Source: JALQTD01 sp036825655
GTDB lineage: Bacteria; Bacteroidota; Bacteroidia; Flavobacteriales_D; Sanyastnellaceae
Reading direction: 5' to 3'
DNA: 34,833 bases
NCBI GenBank assembly: GCA_036825655.1
Contig: DAISXU010000009.1
Coordinates: 1-34,833, forward strand
This document shows, one piece after another, positions 1-8,670 of this stretch. The notes under the pieces are model-generated. The model did not search any database, was not told where the DNA came from, and was given only the letters and a program-made list of their open reading frames with translations. The stretch's first letter is position 1. Each line of letters begins with the position of its first letter. A program made the translations under genes and the position numbers.

Positions 1-2
1 AT

Positions 3-1082
3 TACAGTTACGTATGGGGTGGGATTCGTGAAACCTACTTGAGGGGATGGAAAAACGCGAACATTGATGACATCGAGTTCAGGGACCTGGTGGAGATTCC
101 TGCCTCCAACCCCGTTCCATGGCCAGAAGCGATGTTGGACGAAGGTGCGCTGAGCCCACAGTCAGAGCAGGCGCTGTTGGAGTCCGAAGCTTCGAGTTTT
201 TTGGTGGTTTACCGAGACACCATTCGGTATGAGAAGTATTGGAAAGGCCACGATCGCCACACCCTGACGAATTCCTTTTCCATGGCAAAGTCCATCACTG
301 CATTGGTTGTTGGCCTCGCTTCTGACGCGGGCTTCCTGGCCGTGTCGGACCTGGTGGGTCAGGTGGCTCCGCGCATGGGGAACGAACTTACCGTAGAACA
401 CTTGCTTCAAATGCGCTCGCACATTCCATTTGGCGAGAATTACAAGAACCCGTTCGCCTTCATGGCGAAAGCATATTACCGGGACGGCGTAGGTGACCTC
501 TTGGCCGATTATGGATTGAGTGAAAACCCGGGGACGAATTGGAAGTACCAAGGAGGAAACACCATGTTGTTGGAAGAGGTGGTGTCGAAGAGATCTGGGA
601 CCTCTTTAAGCACCTGGGTGGAGCGGGGCCTTTGGGGTCCAATGGGGTCTGAATCGAACGCGTATTGGGGGGTGGATGCATCGGTAGACCCTCCAGTAGA
701 GCGATGTTTTGCTCAATTTTATGCCACCACAAGGGACTTTGCTCGTTTCGGTAAACTCCTTTCAGACAGTGGTCGGTGGGAGTCGAAGCAGTTGGTTCCT
801 CGGGCTTATGTGGAGCGAATGCTCACCCCCGTGAACACGTTGGATTCGTCTTGCAGTGCAACGCATTACGGCTACCAGATTTGGTTAGGCCAAACCGATG
901 ACGACCATCCTTTTTCGGTCATGGAGGGGCACAGGGGTCAGTTTGTCATCACAGTTCCTTCTTTGGACATCGTTTGTGTTCGAACGGGTTATGACAAGCC
1001 GATGGCCACAAAGCGAAACGTGCCCGAGGAGGCATACCGAGTCATAGCGTATGCACGGGAAGTGCTTCAGGCTGTGCGATGA
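3..1082 (+). CDS. Serine hydrolase, beta-lactamase (class C/EstB-like) family, 5' partial
   Basis: The frame is open to the left window edge; codons from position 3 read through without a stop, so the apparent TTG start at 39 is internal and the true N-terminus is missing. The residues before it (GIRETYLRGW) fit the usual family N-terminal region. The catalytic SxxK motif is SMAK at nt 279-290, a YQGGN segment near nt 544 fits the YxN position, and GHRGQ near nt 928 fits the C-terminal HxG-type motif. These motifs define the beta-lactamase/transpeptidase-like serine hydrolases, which include esterases, D-amino peptidases and class C beta-lactamases. The substrate cannot be told from sequence; an esterase or peptidase role is likelier than antibiotic resistance. 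The gene is followed by a 108-nt spacer carrying the promoter of the next gene. Confidence 0.85.
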   Translation, partial: YSYVWGGIRETYLRGWKNANIDDIEFRDLVEIPASNPVPWPEAMLDEGALSPQSEQALLESEASSFLVVYRDTIRYEKYWKGHDRHTLTNSFSMAKSITALVVGLASDAGFLAVSDLVGQVAPRMGNELTVEHLLQMRSHIPFGENYKNPFAFMAKAYYRDGVGDLLADYGLSENPGTNWKYQGGNTMLLEEVVSKRSGTSLSTWVERGLWGPMGSESNAYWGVDASVDPPVERCFAQFYATTRDFARFGKLLSDSGRWESKQLVPRAYVERMLTPVNTLDSSCSATHYGYQIWLGQTDDDHPFSVMEGHRGQFVITVPSLDIVCVRTGYDKPMATKRNVPEEAYRVIAYAREVLQAVR

Positions 1083-1126
1083 TAAGATGGGCTCACGCTT
1101 GTGAATCTGACCCTTACGTTCGTGCA

Positions 1127-1158
1127 TTTGACTTGATGTAAAAATTCGCTTAAATTTT
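1127..1158 (+). promoter_or_regulatory. Candidate Bacteroidota promoter for the LytTR regulator
   Basis: TTTG at 1127-1130 is followed after 20 nt by TAAATTTT at 1151-1158, one base from the Bacteroidota -7 consensus TAnnTTTG. The surrounding 40 nt are AT-rich, unlike the flanking genes. The start codon lies about 32 nt downstream. Confidence 0.35.
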
Positions 1159-1190
1159 ATTTGTTGAAGAACAAGTAATTTATTCAAGCG

Positions 1191-2009
1191 ATGAAAACCT
1201 TAAATGGCCCGTTGAGAGTCGTTGTGGTGGATGATGAATTGCCCGCTCGCCAGGCCATCCACCACCAAATAGATCGTCACTGCCCTGGATTGAAGGTGGT
1301 GTATGCAGCCTCCAATGCGTCGGAAGCATTCAGGGAGATAAAACGGTTAGCGCCTAATGTGGTATTCTTGGACATTCGGATGCCTGAAGAGTCGGGATTG
1401 GATTTGTTAGATCGCTTCCCGTCGCGGGATTTCTATGTTGTTTTCTGCACAACCTACCACGAATATGCCGTTGAAGCCATTCGCAAACAGGCGTTTGATT
1501 ACTTGTTGAAACCAGTGGATGCGACAGAGCTGAAAGCTTGCGCAAGGCGCATTTCGAAGCATTTTCACGTGAAAGATGTTTCTTCGTCGGACGCTCAGAG
1601 GGACCCACAACGGAGGATTGAATTGCAGACCTCCGGCCACCGTCATTTTGTTCGGGTTGGCGACATCCTCCACGTGGAAGCCAGTGGCAGCTACAGTACG
1701 TTTTTTCTTCGAGAGGGGCGCCGAATTACCATTTCGAAGAACCTGAAACGGGTGGAGGAGTTTCTGAATGACCCCGGTTTTTTGCGGGTACATAATTCGC
1801 AGTTGGTGCAACTGCAAAGCGTGAGATCTTGCAACTACCGCTCCAACACCCTTACCCTCATGGATGGAACTCAGGTTCCGATGGCCGTGAGGAAGCGCGA
1901 GGAAGTACGAACGCGCTTGGACCAGCTCATGATTGAAGTGAATGGACCTGATCGGCGACGGGTCACTCGGCACCTTGCAGCAGAACCAGAACCCACCCTC
2001 GGAAAATAG
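1191..2009 (+). CDS. LytTR-family response regulator
   Basis: This is a two-domain cytoplasmic transcription regulator of 272 residues. The N-terminal receiver domain (about residues 9-125) has the acidic pair D14/D15, phospho-acceptor D61 in VVFLDIRMP, conserved T87 and K107 in DYLLKPVD. The C-terminal LytTR DNA-binding domain (about 145-245) has the typical FVRVGDILHVEASGSYS opening and the FLRVHNSQLV segment. Family members are usually phosphorylated by a LytS/YehU-type histidine kinase and bind direct repeats upstream of target promoters. No kinase gene is visible nearby, so it is an orphan within this window, although one could lie beyond the left edge. The residues after the LytTR domain are basic and probably disordered. 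The next gene, rlmN, starts 26 nt downstream with its own -7 box. Confidence 0.92.
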   Translation: MKTLNGPLRVVVVDDELPARQAIHHQIDRHCPGLKVVYAASNASEAFREIKRLAPNVVFLDIRMPEESGLDLLDRFPSRDFYVVFCTTYHEYAVEAIRKQAFDYLLKPVDATELKACARRISKHFHVKDVSSSDAQRDPQRRIELQTSGHRHFVRVGDILHVEASGSYSTFFLREGRRITISKNLKRVEEFLNDPGFLRVHNSQLVQLQSVRSCNYRSNTLTLMDGTQVPMAVRKREEVRTRLDQLMIEVNGPDRRRVTRHLAAEPEPTLGK

Positions 2010-2023
2010 CAACTTGAGGGGCG

Positions 2024-2031
2024 TACCTTTG
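2024..2031 (+). promoter_or_regulatory. -7 box upstream of rlmN
   Basis: TACCTTTG is an exact match to the Bacteroidota -7 consensus TAnnTTTG and ends 4 nt before the rlmN ATG. The transcript would start at or within a few nt of the start codon, giving a leaderless or near-leaderless mRNA. No clear -33 TTG is seen at the usual spacing. Confidence 0.6.
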
Positions 2032-2035
2032 CACC

Positions 2036-3124
2036 ATGGAATCGCTCGACAAAAACCTTCCTGACATCCGGACCCTGGATGGAGATGGCCTTCGTTCAGT
2101 GGTTCAAGAATTGGGGGAAAAACCGTTCCGTGCAAAGCAATTGGAGGAGTGGATTTGGACGAAATCTGCAGCTTCGTTTGAGGAGATGACGAACTTAAGT
2201 CAAGGATTCAGGGCTTTGTTATCAGCTCGGTTTCGGTTGGAGCGCATCACTTTGCAGGAGCAGCAAATCAGTTCAGATCGGACCATTAAATGTGCGTTTG
2301 AAGTGGCGCCAAGTAAAGTGGTTGAGGGCGTGCTCATTCCCACATCAAAACGGATGACGGCCTGTATTTCGTCGCAAGTAGGATGCTCGCTCGCGTGTGC
2401 GTTTTGTGCCACAGGAAGGCTGAAATTGCTCAAGAATTTAACTGCTGGGGAGATATACGATCAAGTCGAAATGTTGCGTGGCATGGCCGCTCACCACTAC
2501 GACTCGTCCTTGACCAACATCGTTTACATGGGCATGGGAGAGCCCTTACTCAATTACAGGGAGGTGTTGCAGTCCATTGACCGCATATGCAACACGCCAG
2601 GATTAGGGATTTCGCCGAAGCGCATCACAGTAAGCACTGCGGGCATTGCCAAGGCAATCAAGCGATTGGGAGACGACGAAGTGAAATTCAATTTAGCATT
2701 AAGCCTTCATGCCGCGAATGATGAGAAGCGCAACCGCATCATGGCCATCAACGAGACGAACAACTTGGAAGTGTTGGCTGAGGCGCTGAAGCACTTCCAT
2801 GAAAAAACAGGCTCACGAGTGACCTTCGAGTACATTTTATTCAAGGACTTCAACGACGGACTTTCCGATGCAAAGGAATTGGCTGCATTCTGTCGCCACG
2901 TACCTTGCAAAATCAACATCATCGAATACAACCCCATCGACGACAGTGAATTTCAGAAGGCAACAGCGGACCGAACCCAAGCGTTTGTGGAGTTCTTAGA
3001 AGGATGCAACTTAGTGGTCAACGTACGGCGGTCTCGAGGCAAAGACATCGATGCCGCTTGCGGACAACTGGCGAACAAAAACGAATTGGCTTCAGCAGCC
3101 CCGCGTAAGGTCAATCCAGCTTAA
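2036..3124 (+). CDS. rlmN: Dual-specificity 23S rRNA/tRNA adenine-C2 methyltransferase RlmN
   Basis: RlmN is a radical-SAM enzyme that methylates C2 of A2503 in 23S rRNA, and of A37 in some tRNAs, acting in the cytoplasm. The 362-residue product has the family's usual length. The radical-SAM cluster motif CSLACAFC gives C117, C121 and C124. The two cysteines of the methyl-transfer mechanism are C110 (in MTACISSQVGC) and C342 (in DIDAACGQL). The SAM-binding GMGEP motif is at 166-170. All catalytic residues are present, so the enzyme should be active and would depend on [4Fe-4S] clusters such as those made by the SUF operon further along this window. The ATG at 2036 is supported by the -7 box just before it. 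The last 14 nt overlap the convergent lepA gene. Confidence 0.97.
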   Translation: MESLDKNLPDIRTLDGDGLRSVVQELGEKPFRAKQLEEWIWTKSAASFEEMTNLSQGFRALLSARFRLERITLQEQQISSDRTIKCAFEVAPSKVVEGVLIPTSKRMTACISSQVGCSLACAFCATGRLKLLKNLTAGEIYDQVEMLRGMAAHHYDSSLTNIVYMGMGEPLLNYREVLQSIDRICNTPGLGISPKRITVSTAGIAKAIKRLGDDEVKFNLALSLHAANDEKRNRIMAINETNNLEVLAEALKHFHEKTGSRVTFEYILFKDFNDGLSDAKELAAFCRHVPCKINIIEYNPIDDSEFQKATADRTQAFVEFLEGCNLVVNVRRSRGKDIDAACGQLANKNELASAAPRKVNPA

Positions 3125-4901
3125 GGACGGCAAGGAATGCGCTCTGAGGCACTTCAACATTGCCCACTTGGCGCATGCGTTTCTTGCCCTTTTTCTGCTT
3201 TTCCAATAGCTTCCGCTTCCGGGTTATGTCACCCCCGTAGCATTTGGCTGTTACGTCCTTACGGACAGGTTTAATGGTCTCTCGGGCGATGATCTTGGCA
3301 CCAATGGCAGCTTGAAGCGCAATCATAAATTGTTGCCGAGGAATCAACTCTTTCAGCTTCAGACAAATTTTCTTGCCCAGCTCAAAGGCGCTGTCCCGGT
3401 GAATCAGAGCGCTTAGGGCGTCGACTTGGTCACCATTGAGCAAAATGTCGAGCTTGACCAGGTTGCTTTGCTTGTACTCATCTGGGAAGTAGTCAAACGA
3501 AGCATATCCCCGGGAAACACTTTTCAACTTGTCATAGAAGTCAAAGACAATCTCCCCAAGGGGCATGCTGAAAGTCATCTCCACCCTGTCGGCCGTTAAG
3601 TAAACTTGATTGAGAAGCATCCCCCGCTTCTCAATGCACAGATTCATGACGGCGCCGATGTACTCGGATTTTGTGATGACCTGGGCTTTGATGAAAGGCT
3701 CTTCTACGTAATCCAATTGGTTGCTATCTGGCAGATCGGACGGGTTGTTCACGATGATGTCATCCCCAGATTTTGTGAATGCGTGATAACTCACGTTAGG
3801 AACGGTGGTAATGACTGTCATGTCAAATTCCCGTTCGAGGCGCTCTTGGATGATCTCCATATGAAGCATGCCTAAAAACCCACAGCGAAATCCAAAACCC
3901 AATGCAGCAGAGGATTCCGGCTCGAAAACCAAGGAGGCATCGTTGAGCTGGAGCTTCTCCATTGAGGTTCGCAATTCCTCATAGTCCTCGGTGTCCACGG
4001 GGTAAATGCCCGCAAAAACCATGGGCTTCACATCCTCAAAACCTTTAATGGCAGTGGTGCATGGATTGCTCTTCAACGTAAGGGTGTCTCCTACCTTGAC
4101 TTCCCGAGCGTTTTTGATTCCGGAAATGACGTATCCGACATCTCCTGCACTCAATTCTTTTCGAGGCTTAAGGTCCAAGCCCAAAACACCGATTTCATCT
4201 GCATCATACTCCTTGCCTGTCGCCAAAAACCGAACGGCTTCGCCTTTTTTCAACGTGCCATTCATCACCCTGACGTAGGCGATGATTCCTCGAAATGAGT
4301 TGAATACGCTATCAAAAACCATGGCCTGCAAAGCGGCATTTGGATCGCCCTTGGGTGCGGGAACTTTGGCCACGATGGCGCGCAAAATGTCGCCCACTCC
4401 TAACCCCGTCTTTCCGCTGGCAGGAATGATGTCTTCTTGGCTGCATCCGATGAGGTCGATGATCTGGTCACTGACGCCTTCGGGGTCGGCGGAATCCAGA
4501 TCCATTTTGTTCAAAATGGGGATGATTTCCAAGTCATGTTCCAAGGCGAGGTACAAGTTGGATATCGTTTGGGCTTCGATGCCTTGGGTCGCATCCACGA
4601 TGAGCAAGGCGCCTTCGCAGGCAGCAATAGACCGGGAAACCTCGTAGCTGAAATCCACATGACCGGGGGTGTCAATTAGGTTGAGCACGTATTCTTGTCC
4701 ATCCTCAGCCGTATGCCGCATCTGAATGGCGTGGCTCTTGATGGTAATGCCTCGCTCTCGCTCGAGGTCCATGTCATCCAACGTCTGCTCTTGCAGCTCA
4801 CGGTCGGTGATTGTTCCGGTGGTGTGAAGCAACCGGTCAGCCAAGGTGCTCTTACCGTGGTCGATGTGCGCTATGATGCAGAAATTCCGAATGCGTTCCA
4901 T
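3111..4901 (-). CDS. lepA: Elongation factor 4 (LepA), ribosome back-translocase GTPase
   Basis: LepA is a translational GTPase that binds 70S ribosomes and is linked to back-translocation and 30S assembly. The product (596 residues from this start) has G1 AHIDHGKST at residues 11-19, DTPGHVDF at 77-84, NKMD at 131-134, and the LepA-specific basic C-terminal domain (GGDITRKRKLLEKQKKGKK region). I chose the ATG at 4901 because homologues begin with a short MERIRNF-type leader before the P-loop; a further in-frame ATG at 4922 would add seven residues and is less likely. The stop codon lies inside the end of rlmN on the other strand. A -7 box about 18 nt upstream of the start supports its own promoter, divergent from the large secreted-protein gene. 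Confidence 0.97.
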   Translation of the reverse strand: MERIRNFCIIAHIDHGKSTLADRLLHTTGTITDRELQEQTLDDMDLERERGITIKSHAIQMRHTAEDGQEYVLNLIDTPGHVDFSYEVSRSIAACEGALLIVDATQGIEAQTISNLYLALEHDLEIIPILNKMDLDSADPEGVSDQIIDLIGCSQEDIIPASGKTGLGVGDILRAIVAKVPAPKGDPNAALQAMVFDSVFNSFRGIIAYVRVMNGTLKKGEAVRFLATGKEYDADEIGVLGLDLKPRKELSAGDVGYVISGIKNAREVKVGDTLTLKSNPCTTAIKGFEDVKPMVFAGIYPVDTEDYEELRTSMEKLQLNDASLVFEPESSAALGFGFRCGFLGMLHMEIIQERLEREFDMTVITTVPNVSYHAFTKSGDDIIVNNPSDLPDSNQLDYVEEPFIKAQVITKSEYIGAVMNLCIEKRGMLLNQVYLTADRVEMTFSMPLGEIVFDFYDKLKSVSRGYASFDYFPDEYKQSNLVKLDILLNGDQVDALSALIHRDSAFELGKKICLKLKELIPRQQFMIALQAAIGAKIIARETIKPVRKDVTAKCYGGDITRKRKLLEKQKKGKKRMRQVGNVEVPQSAFLAVLKLD

Positions 4902-4919
4902 TCTTGTTGGATTGAGCAG

Positions 4920-4927
4920 CAAAAATA
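4920..4927 (-). promoter_or_regulatory. -7 box upstream of lepA
   Basis: On the minus strand this reads TATTTTTG, an exact match to TAnnTTTG, 18 nt upstream of the lepA ATG. No good -33 TTG is visible. The predicted leader is about 10-15 nt. Confidence 0.5.
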
Positions 4928-5085
4928 CAGCCGAACGCTTCAGCTTTTGTCGAACTGGGTCATGCAGATGAGGAGATGCAACGATTTTAGCTGTTGGGGT
5001 GTTACATAGTATGATTTGAAACGGGATTCAACCTTGTCTTGCTGCAGATTTACTAACTTGCAAGGCCCGTGTTACGGCAGAAACG

Positions 5086-5093
5086 AACTTTTG
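5086..5093 (+). promoter_or_regulatory. Candidate -7 box upstream of the NIDO/T9SS protein
   Basis: AACTTTTG matches TAnnTTTG except for the first base and ends 6 nt before the chosen ATG at 5100. A TTG at 5058-5060 is 25 nt upstream, longer than usual. A second candidate, TATGATTTG at 5010-5018, would give an 80-nt leader. Otherwise the 198-nt lepA-to-5100 gap holds only the lepA promoter. Confidence 0.3.
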
Positions 5094-5099
5094 TACCAC

Positions 5100-8000
5100 A
5101 TGACCCGAATTTGTAGCCTGGTCGCGTTGTTCAGCGCGATTTTTTTCTTCAGTGAATCCCTCATTGCGCAACAACCTGCGTCCTCCAACGACCGGTTGGT
5201 GGTGCGTTCCACGGGTGAAGCTCTGATTCAGAAGTACCGGACTTTTGAAGGCGCCGTAATTAACATGACGCGTGAAGAATGGGAAGTGATGCGCCAATGG
5301 GATCAATACGATGAGTCTGAAGCACGTCGCATCGTTGCTGAACGCAAGAAGAAGCGGAATCCTTCTGATGAGCCGCCTTCGTCGAAATTACTCACCGGGG
5401 GATGCGATTGTTGGGTGCAACCTGACGGGAGTTACACCACCATCGGAACAACTGATTGGGATTTCACCGGAGGTGCTGGAGCGGATGTTGATTGCTCGGT
5501 GGGGCCGTTGAGCCTGCCCTTCGATTTCAATTTTTACGGCACCACTTACACCTCATTTTACATCAACTCGAAAGGCTCGATTTCTTTTGGAGATTACATC
5601 ATTGATTGGACCCCGGAAGAGTTTCCAGGGGCGAACTACAATCAAATTGCAGGATTTTGGGCTGATGCCGATTACAGGGACAGTGGAGCAATCAAGTATA
5701 AAATCACACCAGAAGCAGCCTACATCAATTTCATCAACGTCGGATATTACAGCCACCACGATGAGCTCTTGAATTCATACCAAATCATCATCACGCCTGA
5801 AGATGGGGTGATCTTGCCAGATGCTTCCAATGCCCAATTGTGCTATTTGGACATGAACTGGGCTCATGGTGATGTCGGAGGCACGAACGGATGTTGCGGA
5901 GGATCACCGGCCACTGTTGGCGCGGACAACAGCCAATCGAACGGAGATCACATCCAGTATGGTCGATTCAATTTCTTGGATGATTCGTACAACGGTCCTT
6001 ACGGTGCCGATGCTGCGAACCAAGATGGCGTGGATTGGTTGGATGGAAAGACGTTCAATTTGGATTTGACGGAAGGAGCAGGGAATGTTCCGCCATTGCC
6101 ATCTGCAAATTTGGGTTGCGACACCATTTTCCTCTGCCAAAACAACGTCTTCGATGTTTCATTGAACTTCCTGGCCCCTGAAACAGGGCAGACGATTGCG
6201 ATCACCTCCAACACGATTCCAGGCTGGAATTGGGTTGCCGAATCTGGCGAATTTGGAACCATCAACGGGACGTTCACAGGCCAGGCGGATAACGTTGGAA
6301 CTCAAACCATTTTGATTACCGCTTCCGATGACGGCTCTCCTGTTGCCACTACGGAAGTGGAGTTGATTGTGGTGGTATCAGAAACAGCTGTTCCAGATCT
6401 GGAGGTTTCTGGTGAAACGGTTTTTTGTTCAGGTGGAGAGACCGAGTTGCTCGCTTCGCCCGGGTTTGACACTTACGAATGGTCCACAGGATGTGAGGAA
6501 CAAGCCTGCGTTCATGGATACGGTGGGATCTTCGAAGTAACGGCGTATCTCGAGGAATGCAGCTCTACAATTCAGTACGAGTTGACTCAAACGCCATTCT
6601 TTAATCCAATTGTTGAGCATCCGAACGCCCTTTGTCCAGGCGAGACCGGATGGGCAGTTGTTGATCCGGATGAGCAGCCGCTGTACGACAACTACGTATG
6701 GACCCCCAACTGGGAAGGCGGCGGCGGAGAGGTCGTTACAGACCTCGGTCCTGAGGCAGAATTGACAGCAGGCATTTATGAATTGACAGTGACCAATGAG
6801 GAGGGCTGCCAAGGAAAGCGTTACTTCAACATCGAGACCATAGGGCCCTTCCTCCCAGAGGTGGACTTCGGACCTTACTGCGATGTCATTCCGGACTCTT
6901 TGGTCTTCGAGGGTGGTTTTTCTAGCCCACAGAACGGCCCGCTTTGGGTCTACATGCAGAGTTCCTCAATCCTTGGATGGGGGGGTGGAAGTTATTTGGA
7001 AGTTTACCTCAATGGAGATTACGATAACCCCATCATTCTGACTTCATTCATGGCGTTCCAACAGCATGAAATTGGGATTGAGGTAGGGGATTCCGTAGAA
7101 GTCTTTTTCATCAGCGATGGAAACCAGAATACGGACATCCTCTCGGTTACGGTTTTTAACTGCGGAAGCCAAAATTCAGCCGCCTTCAACAACATGGTGC
7201 CAGGTGAATTGCTCTACGCAGCAGCAGCAGCTTGCACCGCCGACCCCGCAACGGGCTCATGGGGCCAAAACGCCGGTCCAGTTGGTTCATTTTCTGTGTT
7301 GGATGAGTACAACACAACGTTCTATCCTGACGGCTATGGAGAATACGAAATCTGTTTCACGGATGACGTGTGCGAGTACGCCCTCTGCTATGATGTGGTG
7401 ATTGCCACCCCGCCTCAAATTTCGTTGGATCAGACGGAGGTCTTTGCATGTGATGGAGATCCCGTTGACTTCACGGCTGTTTTGGTGGATCCAAGCAACA
7501 CCAGCGGCATCGATTGGTCTTCTCCAGGCACAGATGGTGTATTGACCAATACGTACATTTTCAATCCGGGCGTGAATGATGATGTGACCGTAACGGCGAC
7601 CAACGCGTGTGGATCCATGACAGCGACCGCTGAAGTTTCAGCACAGTCCCAACCTCAGCCCCAATTGGAGAGTTCCAACCTATGTGAGGGCGGTGAGGCC
7701 GTTTTGGACCCCATTGCGAACGATTCGGATGACTTGGTTTACGAGTGGACATTTGAAGGAGATGTTACGGGTGGAGACACCCCAACCCTCACAGCGGGGG
7801 TTACGGGTACGTACTGTGTAAACGTGTCCAATGAGTGTTATCCTGCGGGGATTGTGGCCTGCGCAGAAATGCTCGTGTACGTCCCAATTGCGCCTCCCCT
7901 TGACGATTATACACTTGAATGTGAAGGGAACAACACCCTGACCATAACAGCTTCGACACCGGCAGGTTATACGTTTGTTTGGCCGGATGGGTCCACGGAA

Positions 8001-8669
8001 TCGTCTTGGACGGTTGAGGATTCGGGTCCTTACGATGGAACGGAGATTTGTTTGCAATACACGGATCCGGATCAATGCGAAACCAATGAGTCTTGCACTT
8101 ATGTTTGGTTGGGCTTGCCTCCAACAAACAACCCGGTTCCCAGCCCTGCCGATGGAACGATTTTCCTGTGTCCGGAGGTCGAGAACTTCTTCGATTTGAA
8201 TTCTGACTTTGGTGGGGAGTTCTCATGGACCATCACATGTGGTGATGGAGAAGAGGAAGACATTGAGGGCAATGAGTCCATCAATTTGGTCAGCTCCATG
8301 ATTAGCTACGATTGCTGGGAATCGAACCCTAACCTCACCCTCACAGGTGCTTCCTACAACCCCTGTGCAGTGAATGGTGTGCAGACGACTTGGAACGTCG
8401 TCGTTGACCCCTGCTTCCTGAACATTCCGAATGTCTTTACTCCTGGAAATGGAGACAGCATGAATCCTTCATTTCAGATTGAAGGATTGAACCGATACAA
8501 GGACGTGGTGTTCTCCGTTTTCAATCGTTGGGGGGGTGTGGTCTACGAAAGCACGGATTTCCGCAGTGGAGATTGGCTTGCGGCAGACTTAGAAGTTGGA
8601 ACGTATTGGTACATCATGGTGTTGCCTAATGGACAGGAATACCACGGAGATGTGACGTTGTTTAGGTAA
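5100..8669 (+). CDS. Large secreted protein: NIDO-like domain, Ig-like repeats, T9SS type B sorting domain
   Basis: The predicted product is a 1,189-residue surface or secreted protein. Residues 1-21 form a clear signal peptide (basic start, hydrophobic core, cleavage near LIA-QQ), which is why I place the start at 5100 rather than at the upstream in-frame ATG at 5016. Residues about 101-325 resemble the nidogen extracellular (NIDO) domain: a Cys-rich opening, FDFNFYGTTYTSFYINSKG, then NQIAGFWADADY. A cadherin/Ig-like segment follows at about 335-430, then several Cys-containing Ig/PKD-like repeats. Residues about 1105-1189 are a type B type-IX-secretion (gliding-motility-associated) C-terminal domain, with PNVFTPGNGDSMN, VFNRWGGVVYES and a terminal GDVTLFR. 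It should therefore cross the outer membrane by T9SS and stay attached to or be shed from the cell surface. The ligand is unknown. radA begins 1 nt after the stop codon. Confidence 0.9.
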   Translation: MTRICSLVALFSAIFFFSESLIAQQPASSNDRLVVRSTGEALIQKYRTFEGAVINMTREEWEVMRQWDQYDESEARRIVAERKKKRNPSDEPPSSKLLTGGCDCWVQPDGSYTTIGTTDWDFTGGAGADVDCSVGPLSLPFDFNFYGTTYTSFYINSKGSISFGDYIIDWTPEEFPGANYNQIAGFWADADYRDSGAIKYKITPEAAYINFINVGYYSHHDELLNSYQIIITPEDGVILPDASNAQLCYLDMNWAHGDVGGTNGCCGGSPATVGADNSQSNGDHIQYGRFNFLDDSYNGPYGADAANQDGVDWLDGKTFNLDLTEGAGNVPPLPSANLGCDTIFLCQNNVFDVSLNFLAPETGQTIAITSNTIPGWNWVAESGEFGTINGTFTGQADNVGTQTILITASDDGSPVATTEVELIVVVSETAVPDLEVSGETVFCSGGETELLASPGFDTYEWSTGCEEQACVHGYGGIFEVTAYLEECSSTIQYELTQTPFFNPIVEHPNALCPGETGWAVVDPDEQPLYDNYVWTPNWEGGGGEVVTDLGPEAELTAGIYELTVTNEEGCQGKRYFNIETIGPFLPEVDFGPYCDVIPDSLVFEGGFSSPQNGPLWVYMQSSSILGWGGGSYLEVYLNGDYDNPIILTSFMAFQQHEIGIEVGDSVEVFFISDGNQNTDILSVTVFNCGSQNSAAFNNMVPGELLYAAAAACTADPATGSWGQNAGPVGSFSVLDEYNTTFYPDGYGEYEICFTDDVCEYALCYDVVIATPPQISLDQTEVFACDGDPVDFTAVLVDPSNTSGIDWSSPGTDGVLTNTYIFNPGVNDDVTVTATNACGSMTATAEVSAQSQPQPQLESSNLCEGGEAVLDPIANDSDDLVYEWTFEGDVTGGDTPTLTAGVTGTYCVNVSNECYPAGIVACAEMLVYVPIAPPLDDYTLECEGNNTLTITASTPAGYTFVWPDGSTESSWTVEDSGPYDGTEICLQYTDPDQCETNESCTYVWLGLPPTNNPVPSPADGTIFLCPEVENFFDLNSDFGGEFSWTITCGDGEEEDIEGNESINLVSSMISYDCWESNPNLTLTGASYNPCAVNGVQTTWNVVVDPCFLNIPNVFTPGNGDSMNPSFQIEGLNRYKDVVFSVFNRWGGVVYESTDFRSGDWLAADLEVGTYWYIMVLPNGQEYHGDVTLFR

Positions 8670-8670
8670 G

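Noticed and set aside
5057..5064. CTTGCAAG palindrome in the lepA upstream gap
   Set aside because: An 8-bp palindrome is expected by chance and has no flanking operator pattern.
7218..7232. GCA triplet repeat encoding five alanines
   Set aside because: Short in-frame repeat inside a secreted protein; too short to suggest phase variation.
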